Assembly (NCBI RefSeq): GCF_004115155.1
Contig: NZ_RDSM01000003.1
Span: 868,001-932,000, forward strand
DNA: 64,000 nt
Direction: 5' to 3'
From: Granulicella sibirica
Lineage (GTDB): Bacteria > Acidobacteriota > Terriglobia > Terriglobales > Acidobacteriaceae
Shown here: positions 55,928-64,000 of the stretch, in pieces
Position numbering within the stretch: position 1 is the stretch's first letter
Layout: every line of letters starts with the position of its first letter
Position numbers and translations under genes: made by a program
Notes under the pieces: generated by a model
Told to the model about the DNA's origin: nothing
Databases searched by the model: none
Seen by the model: the letters and a program-made list of their open reading frames with translations, nothing else

Positions 55928-55968
55928 ATTCAATCGGGAATCACAGCGGAACAGTTTCGTGATTGAAT
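55928..55968. promoter_or_regulatory. Inverted repeat between rhaI and the regulator gene
   Basis: ATTCAATC (55928-55935) and GATTGAAT (55961-55968) form a perfect 8-bp inverted repeat, and AATCAC/GTGATT can pair inside it. It begins five bases after the rhaI stop and lies about 60 bases before the regulator's start. It could be a terminator of rhaI or an operator for the regulator; no U-tract is evident. Confidence 0.45.
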
Positions 55969-56023
55969 GAGGGGCGTAAGCGCTGTAGTTGCGGCATTCC
56001 CAGTTCATTGCGGAGCAAGAACG

Positions 56024-57109
56024 TTGCAGAAGACGACGAAACGACTTTACCTGATTCCCGTGCTGTCGAAGGCGCTCGATATTCTCGAGCTTCTCCAGGC
56101 TGAGAACCAGCCGATGACGCTCGAGGCGGTTCACCGGCAGACGCGTATCTCGAAGACGACGGTCTATCGCGTGCTGAAGACTTTCGTTCATCGCGGGTAC
56201 ATCGCGCAGGCCCAGGATGGAACATACCGGCAGGTGACGCGGCCGACCAAGATGCGGTTCGGCTTCGGCAGCCAGAGCGCGGACATGCCGTTCTCGGTCG
56301 AGGTGACGGAGAGCCTGAAAGAGGCGGCGGCGAACGTCGGAGTCGATCTCGTGATCCTGGATAACTGCTACGACGCCGCTACCGCGATCCGGAACGCCGA
56401 GGAGTTCGTGCGGAGCCGCGTGGACCTCGTGATCGAGTTCCAGGTCGAGCAGGAGGTCGCGCCGGTGATCGCGGACAAGATTGCGGCGGCGAAGATTCCC
56501 ATGATCGCGATCGATATTCCGCATCCGCACGCGACGTACTTTGGCGTGGACAACTACCGCGTAGGGTTTGAGGCGGGCGAGGCGCTGGCGGCGCACTCGG
56601 TGAAGAACTGGGGCGGGAAGGTCGATTGGGTGATTGGCCTCGATCTTCCGGAGGCTGGTCAGTTGGTGCAGAGCCGCATCACGGGCGCGTTTGAGGGGGT
56701 GCGGGGAACGATCCCGGATATCCCGGTGGAGTGCTTCGTGCGCATCGATTGCAGGGGGATGCGGGACAAGAGCAAGAAGCTAGTCTCGGACTTTCTGCAG
56801 AGGCATCCAAAGGACCGGCACATCCTGATCGCGGCGAGCAACGATACGAGCGCTCTTGGGGCGGTGGACGCAGTGCGGCAGGCAGGACGCGAGAAGCACG
56901 TGGCGATTCTCGGGCAGGATTGTATCGCCGAGGCGGTTGCCGAGATGCACAGCGAGCGCTCTCCGCTCATCGGTTCCGTATCGCATGAGACGAGTTCGTA
57001 CGGGCCGAGTCTGATTCATCTTGGCTTGTCGCTTTTGCGCGGGCAGCACGTTCCGCCGTACAACTACGTCGACCACAAGATGGTCCTGCGGGATACGGCG
57101 AAGGTCTAA
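56024..57109 (+). CDS. IclR-type HTH fused to a periplasmic-binding-like sugar domain
   Basis: The 361-residue protein starts MQKTTKRLYLIPVLSKALDILELLQ. An IclR-family winged helix-turn-helix (about 10-70) shows MTLEAVHRQTRISKTTVYRVLKTFVHRGYI. The rest (about 90-350) is a LacI/RbsB-like ligand-binding fold: VDLVILDNCYDAATAIRNAEEFV, IPMIAIDIPHPHATYFGVDNYRVGFEAGEAL, ILIAASNDTSALGAVDAVRQAGR, VAILGQDC. IclR proteins normally carry a GAF-like effector domain; here a Peripla_BP_4-like domain replaces it. It probably senses L-rhamnose or a derivative and controls the locus. TTG at 56024 has GGAG eight bases upstream. Confidence 0.85.
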   Translation: MQKTTKRLYLIPVLSKALDILELLQAENQPMTLEAVHRQTRISKTTVYRVLKTFVHRGYIAQAQDGTYRQVTRPTKMRFGFGSQSADMPFSVEVTESLKEAAANVGVDLVILDNCYDAATAIRNAEEFVRSRVDLVIEFQVEQEVAPVIADKIAAAKIPMIAIDIPHPHATYFGVDNYRVGFEAGEALAAHSVKNWGGKVDWVIGLDLPEAGQLVQSRITGAFEGVRGTIPDIPVECFVRIDCRGMRDKSKKLVSDFLQRHPKDRHILIAASNDTSALGAVDAVRQAGREKHVAILGQDCIAEAVAEMHSERSPLIGSVSHETSSYGPSLIHLGLSLLRGQHVPPYNYVDHKMVLRDTAKV

Positions 57110-57162
57110 ATTCTTGATCGTTGCGCACGGCAAAGTTCGCGAGATATTCTCATTCGGAATAG

Positions 57163-57184
57163 TTGCTGTATTGGTCTTTGCTGT
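57163..57184 (+). promoter_or_regulatory. Direct repeat upstream of rhaD
   Basis: TTGCTGT occurs at 57163-57169 and again at 57178-57184, start to start 15 bases, about 45 bases before the rhaD ATG. The first copy resembles a -35 box. This could be a regulator site; no experiment or conservation supports it yet. Confidence 0.3.
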
Positions 57185-57227
57185 GGAATGATGGACGGGC
57201 TGGAATTGGCTTTATCAGGAGTGATTC

Positions 57228-59444
57228 ATGTCGGACGTAAGCAAGCAGGGTAAGCTTCAGTTTCTCGAAGATCGTTGGGATGATGCGGTAGCCGCAAAGC
57301 TGGATGAGCCGGAGTTGCTGCGGTACCGGTCGAACCTCCTCGGCTCGGACCTGAGGATTACAAACTTCGGCGGGGGCAATACGAGCTCGAAGCTGGTGCA
57401 GGCCGACCCGATTACGGGCGACCCGGTGAAGGTGCTGTGGGTAAAGGGAAGCGGTGGGGACCTCGGAAGTATCAAGCGCGCCGGTTTTGCGACGCTGTAT
57501 CTCGATCGCTTGCTCTCGCTCGAGAAAGCTTACAAGGGCGTCGAACTCGAAGATGAGATGGTCGACCTGTACCCGATGTGTACGTTTAACAACAACCCCG
57601 TCGCCGCGTCGATCGATACCCCGCTGCATGGTTTTTTGCCCTTTCCGCACGTCGACCACCTTCATCCCGACTGGGGCATCGCGCTTGCGGCTTCCGCGAA
57701 TGGCAAGCTGAAGATGGAGGAGTTCAATAAGGAATTCGGCCACACGCTGGCCTGGCTGCCTTGGCAGCGCCCGGGGTTCGAGCTTGGCATGATGCTGCGG
57801 AAGATCGTTGAAGAGACGCCGGGGTGCGATGGCGTCGTGCTCGGCGGGCACGGTCTGTTTACGTGGGGTGAGACGCAGCGCGAGAGCTACCTGAACACCA
57901 TCACGATCATCGACCAGCTTGGCCAGTTCATCCAGCGGCACGGCGCGACGGCGGGTCATGTGCATTTCGGCGGCGGCAAGGTGAAGACGCGCGAGGATCG
58001 TTCGGAGATCGCGCTTGAGATCTTCCCGTACCTGCGCGGGCTCGTGTCGCGGAAGCAGAGGTGGATCGGCAGCTTTTCGGATATCCCGCAGGTGCTGGAC
58101 TTCGTGAACTCCACTCATGCGAAGGACCTGGCGCACCTGGGTACGAGCTGCCCGGATCACTTTATCCGTACCAAGATCCGCCCGATGTACATCGACTGGA
58201 GTCCGGAGAGCGATCCGGGCGAGCTGAAGGGGATCATCGAGACCGCGCTTGAGACCTATCGGGCGGAGTACGCGCAGTATTACAAGAACCACGCCGTGGC
58301 GGATTCTCCGGCGCTGCGCGATGCGAGCCCCACGGTGGTTCTGATTCCGGGTGTCGGGATGTTTACCTTCGGCAAGAACAAGACCGAGGCCCGGCTTACC
58401 GGCGAGTTCTACATCAACGCCATCGGCGTGATGCAGGGGGCGGGCGCGCTCGGTGCGGGCGTGACGTGCACGGACATTCCGCAGGCTGGTCCGGCAGCGA
58501 CAGCCGATCAGTTCAAGATGTTCTCGAACTATGTCGCGCTGCCCGCGAGCGAGGCGTTCCGTATCGAGTACTGGAAGCTTGAAGAGGCGAAGATCCGCCG
58601 GCAGCCGCCTGAGAAGGAACTGAGCCGCAGGGTGGCGCTTATCGTCGGCGGAGGAAGCGGCATTGGCCGCGAAGTCGCGCTGCTGGCTTCGGCGCGCGGG
58701 GCGCATGTGGTTGTTGCGGACCGCGATACCGCTGGTGCGGAGGCGGTCGCGGCTGAGGTTGCGGCGCTCTCGGGCAAGGAGACGGTCTCCTGGACGAGCA
58801 TCGATATCCGTGACCGCAAGACGATCAAGGCTGCCCTCAATGCGACGCTGCAGCAGTTTGGCGGGATCGACATCCTGATCAATACGGCGGCGCTGTTTCC
58901 TTCGTCGCCGGACGGCATCATCAACGATGCGATGTGGGCTTTGACGCTCGAGGTCAACGTCACGGCGAACTACCTGCTCACCGATGAATCCACCTCGATC
59001 TTCAAGGACCAGGGAATCGATGGAAGCATCGTCCTGACCAGTTCGGCCAACGCGGTTGTCGCGAAGAAGGGCAGCGAGGCATACGACGTCAGCAAGGCGG
59101 CCTTGAGCCACCTTGTGCGCGAGTTGGCTGTCAGCATGTCTCCGCTTGTGAGGGTGAACGGCATCAGCCCGGCGACGGTGGTGAAGGGCTCGACGATGTT
59201 CCCGCGCGACCGTGTGATCGCTTCCCTCAAGAAGTACAACCTGCCGTTCGTCGAGACGGATACCGATGACGGGCTGCGGAATGTGCTCGCAGGCTTCTAT
59301 GCGAAGAGGACGCTGACGCATCAGCCGATCGATCCGAAGGACTGCGCGGCGGCCATTATGTTCCTCGCGGGCCCTGCCGCGCGTTGCACGACGGGCCACC
59401 TGATTCCCGTGGATGGAGGCCTCGTCGAGGCCTACCTGCGGTGA
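57228..59444 (+). CDS. rhaD: Bifunctional L-rhamnulose-1-phosphate aldolase / short-chain dehydrogenase
   Basis: The 738-residue fusion enzyme. The N-terminal class II aldolase half (about 1-450) has NFGGGNTSSKL and GVVLGGHGLFTWGET and splits L-rhamnulose-1-phosphate to DHAP and L-lactaldehyde. The C-terminal SDR half (about 465-738) has LIVGGGSGIGREVALL, and the catalytic Y619-x3-K623 oxidises L-lactaldehyde to L-lactate. AGGAG seven bases before the ATG supports the start. The stop overlaps the rhaB start. The lactate made here would feed the LutABC complex encoded 4 kb upstream. Confidence 0.95.
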   Translation: MSDVSKQGKLQFLEDRWDDAVAAKLDEPELLRYRSNLLGSDLRITNFGGGNTSSKLVQADPITGDPVKVLWVKGSGGDLGSIKRAGFATLYLDRLLSLEKAYKGVELEDEMVDLYPMCTFNNNPVAASIDTPLHGFLPFPHVDHLHPDWGIALAASANGKLKMEEFNKEFGHTLAWLPWQRPGFELGMMLRKIVEETPGCDGVVLGGHGLFTWGETQRESYLNTITIIDQLGQFIQRHGATAGHVHFGGGKVKTREDRSEIALEIFPYLRGLVSRKQRWIGSFSDIPQVLDFVNSTHAKDLAHLGTSCPDHFIRTKIRPMYIDWSPESDPGELKGIIETALETYRAEYAQYYKNHAVADSPALRDASPTVVLIPGVGMFTFGKNKTEARLTGEFYINAIGVMQGAGALGAGVTCTDIPQAGPAATADQFKMFSNYVALPASEAFRIEYWKLEEAKIRRQPPEKELSRRVALIVGGGSGIGREVALLASARGAHVVVADRDTAGAEAVAAEVAALSGKETVSWTSIDIRDRKTIKAALNATLQQFGGIDILINTAALFPSSPDGIINDAMWALTLEVNVTANYLLTDESTSIFKDQGIDGSIVLTSSANAVVAKKGSEAYDVSKAALSHLVRELAVSMSPLVRVNGISPATVVKGSTMFPRDRVIASLKKYNLPFVETDTDDGLRNVLAGFYAKRTLTHQPIDPKDCAAAIMFLAGPAARCTTGHLIPVDGGLVEAYLR

Positions 59445-60904
59445 AGCCGGATTGGGCAGCTCTCGCCCCAAGAGACCGGCGGGCGCTCATCGCCGTCGAT
59501 CTCGGAGCTGAGAGCTGCCGCGTCTCGATGCTGCGCTGGACGGACGGCAAGGCGCGCGTTGAGCTTGTGCATCGGTTTGCCAATAACCCGCGTGAGAGCG
59601 ATGGCGGACTGCGCTGGGATCTGAACATGATCGCGGCAGGGCTTGAGGATGGCCTCCGGAAGTGTGCGCGGATCGCCACGGAGGGGATTCGCTCCATCGC
59701 GGTCGATGGGTGGGCGGTGGACTATGTCCGGATCGACGCGGATGGGGCTCCGCTCGAAGATCCTTTCTGCTATCGCGATGAGAGGACGTTGGCCGCCGAA
59801 GTCTCGGCGCACAAGAAGATCTCTCCGGAACGGCTGCGCGAGATTACCGGGATTCAGCTCCTGCGGATCAACACGCTCTACCAGCTTCATGCGGATACGC
59901 TCGCGGAGCGGCCATCGGGCGTGCAGTGGATGAACCTGCCGGAGTACTTCCTGGCCCGCTGGGGCGGGTCGCGTGTGGCGGAGTATACGAATGCGACGCA
60001 CACGCAGATGGTGGACCTGTACCGGAAGGTCTGGTCGGAGGAGATCTTCGACGCGATGGGCTTCGCGCCGGGACGGGCGCTGACCATCGTTCCGCCGGGA
60101 ACTGTGGTTGGGAGGCTTTCAGGGCCGCTCGCCGGACTGGAGGCGTTTCGGGATACGGTGCTGATCGCGCCGGGATGCCACGATACGGCTTCGGCGATTG
60201 CGGGGATTCCGGCGGTGGGGAACGATTGGGCCTATATCAGCTCGGGGACCTGGTCGCTGGTGGGGACGCTGCTGGAACAGCCTCGGAGCGGGGATGCGGT
60301 GAAGGCGGAGAACTTTACGAATCTCGGGGCGGTTGGGGATCGGGTTTGCTTCCACAAGAATGTGAATGGCATGTGGCTGGTGCGGCAGTGCATGGATGCG
60401 TGGGCGGCTGAGGGGAAGGCGTGGAAGATTGAAGATCTGGTGAAGGCGGCTGAAGCGGTGGAAAAACCGACGGGGATGCTGGATGTGGATGATCCGGATC
60501 TGCTTCTGGCAGGGGATATGCCGCAGAGGATCAATCGGCAGAGGCAGGCGAAGGGGCGGAGGCCGATGGACGAGTCGTCAGCTGGGGCTCCGGCGATGGC
60601 TTCGTTGATCTTTCACAGCCTGGCGGCCCGATATGCACAGGTGCTCAAGCGGATCGCTCTTCATTCAGGTAAGGAGCTGGAGCGGCTGTTTGTTGTGGGT
60701 GGGGCCAGCCAGAACGAGTTTTTGAACCGGCTTACGGCTGAGGCTACGGGGTTGAAGGTCTTCCGTGGTTCGGCGGAGAGTTCGACTGTCGGAAACTTTG
60801 CGGTGCAGTTGGCGGTGCTCGATGGAGACCGTGACCGGGTGACGGGGGTGTTCGCCGAGAACGTGTCGCACTGGGCCGAACTACTGGTCGGGGTTATGGC
60901 TTAG
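59441..60904 (+). CDS. rhaB: Rhamnulokinase (RhaB type, FGGY family)
   Basis: Phosphorylates L-rhamnulose at C1. The 487-residue FGGY kinase has the N-terminal phosphate-binding motif AVDLGAESCRVSML, then DGWAVDYVRIDADG, RINTLYQLHADTL, and APGCHDTASA, whose aspartate is the catalytic base. The ATP site GTWSLVG and the C-terminal VVGGASQNEFLNRLTAEATG are present. The GTG start at 59441 overlaps the rhaD stop (GTGA). The 3' end overlaps the convergent GH28 gene by about 11 bases. Confidence 0.95.
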   Translation: MKPDWAALAPRDRRALIAVDLGAESCRVSMLRWTDGKARVELVHRFANNPRESDGGLRWDLNMIAAGLEDGLRKCARIATEGIRSIAVDGWAVDYVRIDADGAPLEDPFCYRDERTLAAEVSAHKKISPERLREITGIQLLRINTLYQLHADTLAERPSGVQWMNLPEYFLARWGGSRVAEYTNATHTQMVDLYRKVWSEEIFDAMGFAPGRALTIVPPGTVVGRLSGPLAGLEAFRDTVLIAPGCHDTASAIAGIPAVGNDWAYISSGTWSLVGTLLEQPRSGDAVKAENFTNLGAVGDRVCFHKNVNGMWLVRQCMDAWAAEGKAWKIEDLVKAAEAVEKPTGMLDVDDPDLLLAGDMPQRINRQRQAKGRRPMDESSAGAPAMASLIFHSLAARYAQVLKRIALHSGKELERLFVVGGASQNEFLNRLTAEATGLKVFRGSAESSTVGNFAVQLAVLDGDRDRVTGVFAENVSHWAELLVGVMA

Positions 60905-62288
60905 GCGTGACGGGCTCGCGGTCGCCGAAGGCGGTTGCTTCTTTCGGTGGGGTGGCTCCGGGTGGGAGGACGGCCAGCTTCGAGCCGTCGGCGGTCTGGA
61001 TGTTGACGTCGGTGAGAGTCCAGTCTTTGGAGTCGGCGATGGTTCCGGCGGTCTGGGCGGCGATGTCGATGTGGTCGAGGCGGAAGCTATCGAGGGTGGC
61101 GTTGGGGTAGGCGGCGACCTGGACGGCGGTTTTGGCGCCGGTGGCCTTGATGTTCCAGATGTGGACGTTGCGGAAGTGCGGGAGGCCCTGGGCTTCGGGG
61201 ACCTTGGTGGTGAGGACCTTCCAGTAGGGGGGAACGTCCTTTGCGCCCTCGGGGAGGGTGGCGTAGCTGTAGCTTGGGTTCCAGTTCATGGTGACGTGGA
61301 TGGGGATGGGGACACCGGTGAAGGTCATGTCGTGGAAGCGGATATCGTCAGCCCAGCCGCCGCGAGTGTGCGCCGACTTGATGAGGACGCCGGAACCAAC
61401 GCCTGCAAGCGCGGTGAGGTTGTAGGCCTCGATGTTGCGGAAGCCCCCGGAGGTCTCGCTGCCGATGGTGACGGCGGCTGCGCCGTGGCGGATGATGGAG
61501 TCGCGGAGAACCACGTTCTCGGTGGGCCGGTTGACGCGGAGTCCGTCGGAGTCGCGGCCGTCCTTGAGGCAGAGTGCGTCGTCGTTGACGTCGATGTCAG
61601 CGTGGGCGACAAGGATGTTCTTCGAGGAGTCGATGTCGATCCCGTCGGTGGAGGGGCCTTTACCGCCTTCGTTGTTGCGGATGGTGACGTCTTCGATGGC
61701 GATGTCGTGGGAGTAGAGGACCTGGATGGTCCAGAAGCCGGAGCGCCGGAGGGTGATGCCGCCGCCGAGGTGGACGTTCGAGGCGTTTTGCAGGAGGACG
61801 AGGCGGGGGCGGCGGGCATCGTAGTCGGACGCCCAGCGGAGGCCGCGGGGCTCGTAGGTCTTGCGGAGGTCCCAGTAGGACTTCCACCAGATGGGGCCGT
61901 CTCCGTCGATGGTGCCGTGGCCGGTGAGGGTGACGTTCTGCTGGTCGCGGACGTTGATAAGGGCGGCGGGCCAGGTCATCTCGATTCCGGCGATGCGGGT
62001 GGGAAGCTGCGGGTAGTCTTCGAGGTGTTCGGAGCCGATGAGGGTGACGCCTGCCGGGACGTCCAAGGTGATGCCCGATTTTAGGAAGAGGGATCCAGTG
62101 AGGTAGGTTCCAGGGGCGAAGGTGACCGTGCCGTGAGTTTTGGCGGCTTCGTCGATGGCGCGCTGGATGGCGGCGGTGTCGAGGATGGTGCCGTCGCCCC
62201 TGGCGCCGAAGTCGTTGGCTTTGACCGTGGCTCCTTTCGCCTGGTGAAGGCTGGCTGCGAGAAGAGCGAGAGCGAGGAAGCGGGTCAT
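60894..62288 (-). CDS. GH28-family polygalacturonase/rhamnogalacturonase-like hydrolase
   Basis: The 464-residue secreted protein has a signal peptide (about 1-19) and a right-handed beta-helix. The GH28 motifs appear in order: STDGIDID (catalytic Asp), VNDDALCLKDG (Asp-Asp), RHGAAAVTIGSE (Gly-His-Gly-like region) and VLIKSAHTRGG (R-I-K-like). It should cleave pectic backbones (polygalacturonan or rhamnogalacturonan) by inversion; the exact bond is unproven. Its start overlaps the stop of the upstream GH106 gene (ATGA), so the two hydrolases are made together. Confidence 0.9.
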   Translation of the reverse strand: MTRFLALALLAASLHQAKGATVKANDFGARGDGTILDTAAIQRAIDEAAKTHGTVTFAPGTYLTGSLFLKSGITLDVPAGVTLIGSEHLEDYPQLPTRIAGIEMTWPAALINVRDQQNVTLTGHGTIDGDGPIWWKSYWDLRKTYEPRGLRWASDYDARRPRLVLLQNASNVHLGGGITLRRSGFWTIQVLYSHDIAIEDVTIRNNEGGKGPSTDGIDIDSSKNILVAHADIDVNDDALCLKDGRDSDGLRVNRPTENVVLRDSIIRHGAAAVTIGSETSGGFRNIEAYNLTALAGVGSGVLIKSAHTRGGWADDIRFHDMTFTGVPIPIHVTMNWNPSYSYATLPEGAKDVPPYWKVLTTKVPEAQGLPHFRNVHIWNIKATGAKTAVQVAAYPNATLDSFRLDHIDIAAQTAGTIADSKDWTLTDVNIQTADGSKLAVLPPGATPPKEATAFGDREPVTPKP

Positions 62289-64000
62289 TGTTCTTCTCCG
62301 GTGACGAGGTAGATCTTGCCCAGGATGCCGGAGGGGATGGGCTGGACCTTGTCGAGATCCTGCATCTGGAAGCGGTCGCCGTACTTCTGGATCAGCGGCT
62401 TATAGTCGTGGGGTGGCAGGGCCGACCAGGCGTTGAGGGCGGTGTTGTAGACGTGGAGTTCGATTTTGTTTTCGCCGGATTTGAGGAACTTCGAGATGTC
62501 GAGGCGGTAGGGCGGGTGCCAGAGGGCTCCGGCGGGTTGGCCATTCACGGTGACGAGGGCGGCTTCGCGAATGGGCGGGTCGTAGTAGGCGTGCATGCCT
62601 GGGCCAGTACGGGTGACTTTTGGATCGGGAAGCCCGTTCGGGAGCAGGGCCGGATGCTCGGATGTGGAGGAGGGTGAGCCGGGGAGGGCGGTGCCGCCAT
62701 CGATCTTTAGATAGACCGTGGCTAGGGTGGCGGGCAGGCGGAAGGTGCGGGCGTAGACCGCTTCGCCGGAGTAGTTCCTCGTGGCGGGATCGGAGGTCCA
62801 GTCGGTTAGAGCCGGTTCGGGGGTGGACTTGCCCAAGGCGGAAAAGCTGACGTTCCAGCCGGAGGAGAGGTCAGAGAGCTGATGGGATGGGGTGAAAGGT
62901 GGCGCGGGGGCCGGCGCGCTCTGGCTGAAGACGAAGATGCGTGACTCATAAGGGGCGAGCGTAACGCGGGTTCCAGCTGGCGTGGCGGGTCGGGCTGCTC
63001 CGGTGTCGGTATCCCATTGTTCGCCGCCCGTGAAGTGGGTTCCGAAGGCGGCTGTAGCGGAAACCGGAAGGTTGGATGTATTCGTGACGAAGTAGAGATC
63101 TGCATCAGGTAACTTCCTACGAATGAACCCAATAGCTCCCGTCACAGACGCTTCGCTTTCAGAAAATTTAAGGTCAGGCGATGCAAGATCACCGAGGGCT
63201 TTGCCGAGTCGAGCGTCGTCAGGGATGACTGGGATGGTGTTCGCGAGAGCCGTAAGCTCCGGCGATGATCTGCCATCGGGGTCGAGTGTGGGAAGGTGGC
63301 CAACGGCGACGACCTTGCCTCCAGCCTTGGCGAAGGCGTTGATTTTGGCGAGGGTGTCGAGGGGGATGCGGGTTGTGGGGGGGAGGACGAGGATCTGGTG
63401 ATGGATCCCGAGTCGGTTGATGGCTTCGGCATCGGCAAAGTCGAAGTTGTAACCGGAGGACAGGATGGCCGACAGGAGCGATGGCTGGATGAAGTCCTTC
63501 ATCGCCCCCGTCACGGTCACCTTCGGGGGCGCGAAGCTCGCCCAGGCGTCATCGGTGGGGACGAGAACGGCGACCTGGTTCGCTGGCTCGCCTTCGCGGA
63601 GGAGGGCGCTGATGCGGGCGATGTACTGGTCGACGGCTGGTAGAACAGGGTGCCAGGGGTTGTGGTGGTTGAAGCTGGCGGCCGCATAGAGGCTCCAGCC
63701 GGGTTCGGGGACGCCCGGGGCGGAGTAGGGCCAGCCGTGGAAGATGAGCTGGTTCTCGCCCATGATGAAATCGATGTCGGCTTCGGCCTTCATGTCGAGT
63801 GGAGTGGCGCGGAAGACCGGAGAGTGGAGCCAGGTGAAGGTCTCGCCAGAGGTGATGTTATTGCCGAAGACGTGGTTCGCGGAGGAAGCCCAGCGCAGGG
63901 TGGAGAAGGCGCGCCACTGCGGGCCCTCTCCCTCGGGAAGTCCGGCTAAGTTCTGACTGGAGAAGCTAACTGCTGGTTCGCCATAGGTTTGCGAGCGGAA
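62285..64000 (-). CDS. GH106-like alpha-L-rhamnosidase (N-terminus outside window)
   Basis: Open to the right edge of the window: the frame at 63794-64000 continues upstream of the ATG at 63793 and reads RWASSANHVFGNNITSGETFTWLHSP and FRATPLDM before MKAEADIDF, so the visible part is the C-terminal half or more. Then come NQLIFHGWPYSAPG, a middle domain, a beta-sandwich region (VSFSALGK, TLATVYLKIDGG), and the final PYRLDISKFLKSGENKIELHVYN. This is the pattern of Glyco_hydro_106. It would release terminal L-rhamnose from pectic side chains. It is co-transcribed with the GH28 gene. Confidence 0.85.
   Translation of the reverse strand, partial: FRSQTYGEPAVSFSSQNLAGLPEGEGPQWRAFSTLRWASSANHVFGNNITSGETFTWLHSPVFRATPLDMKAEADIDFIMGENQLIFHGWPYSAPGVPEPGWSLYAAASFNHHNPWHPVLPAVDQYIARISALLREGEPANQVAVLVPTDDAWASFAPPKVTVTGAMKDFIQPSLLSAILSSGYNFDFADAEAINRLGIHHQILVLPPTTRIPLDTLAKINAFAKAGGKVVAVGHLPTLDPDGRSSPELTALANTIPVIPDDARLGKALGDLASPDLKFSESEASVTGAIGFIRRKLPDADLYFVTNTSNLPVSATAAFGTHFTGGEQWDTDTGAARPATPAGTRVTLAPYESRIFVFSQSAPAPAPPFTPSHQLSDLSSGWNVSFSALGKSTPEPALTDWTSDPATRNYSGEAVYARTFRLPATLATVYLKIDGGTALPGSPSSTSEHPALLPNGLPDPKVTRTGPGMHAYYDPPIREAALVTVNGQPAGALWHPPYRLDISKFLKSGENKIELHVYNTALNAWSALPPHDYKPLIQKYGDRFQMQDLDKVQPIPSGILGKIYLVTGEEQ

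Noticed and set aside
57150..59471. A 773-codon open frame on the minus strand across rhaD
   Set aside because: Arg/His/Leu-rich low-complexity product typical of antisense frames in GC-rich DNA; the plus-strand aldolase/SDR has full motifs and a good start.

Overview
The window looks like a chromosomal segment of an acidobacterium of the Terriglobia type (Granulicella, Terriglobus or Edaphobacter relatives). This is an inference from gene content and protein style: high GC, purine nucleoside permeases, DUF481 and beta-barrel outer-membrane proteins, Ig-like and choice-of-anchor secreted proteins, a DUF374 acyltransferase, and an MSRGWES-type small protein. No rRNA, tRNA, CRISPR array or insertion sequence was recognised. 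Nearly all of the window is coding; the only gap over 300 bases without a confident gene is 33911-34323.

Left part (1-39.7 kb): housekeeping genes mixed with accessory ones. plsY-gpsA (phospholipid precursor) overlap, followed by a Uma2 nuclease-fold protein, ftsY, a membrane SpoIIE/PP2C phosphatase, and ribD - small membrane protein - ribE (riboflavin). Next come a very large secreted lamin-tail/EEP nuclease, an orphan sugar-binding lipoprotein, an IPT/NHL protein, a purine nucleoside permease, pgpA and yacG. A B12-type radical SAM protein, an acetaldehyde-type dehydrogenase with its DUF779 partner, and a toxin-antitoxin pair whose toxin is frameshifted lead to rimO, which carries a large insertion. 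A TPR-GGDEF cyclase, a FUSC protein, a second nucleoside permease, DUF374-queA-polA, an OmpA protein, an orphan GvpL/F protein, two outer-membrane proteins, class I fumarase, a BrnT toxin pair and an MscS channel complete this half.

Right part (39.8-64 kb): a lone receiver protein, an ion channel with a probable CTG start, a YfgM-like TPR protein, an SDR, and an efflux block (RND permease + adaptor, then a DrrAB-like ABC pair). The rest is a coherent L-rhamnose locus: RhaT symporter, lutABC, rhaI, a regulator fusing an IclR-type HTH to a sugar-binding domain, fused rhaD aldolase/dehydrogenase, rhaB, and convergent GH28 and GH106 glycoside hydrolases. Together these could release L-rhamnose from pectic rhamnogalacturonan, import it, split it to DHAP and L-lactaldehyde, oxidise the latter to lactate and then to pyruvate.

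The most striking large-scale signal is compositional. The + strand is C-rich up to about 39.73 kb and G-rich from about 39.83 kb onward, irrespective of gene direction. The switch lies within a roughly 100 bp gap that holds an inverted repeat. It has the polarity of a replication origin or of a chromosomal inversion boundary.
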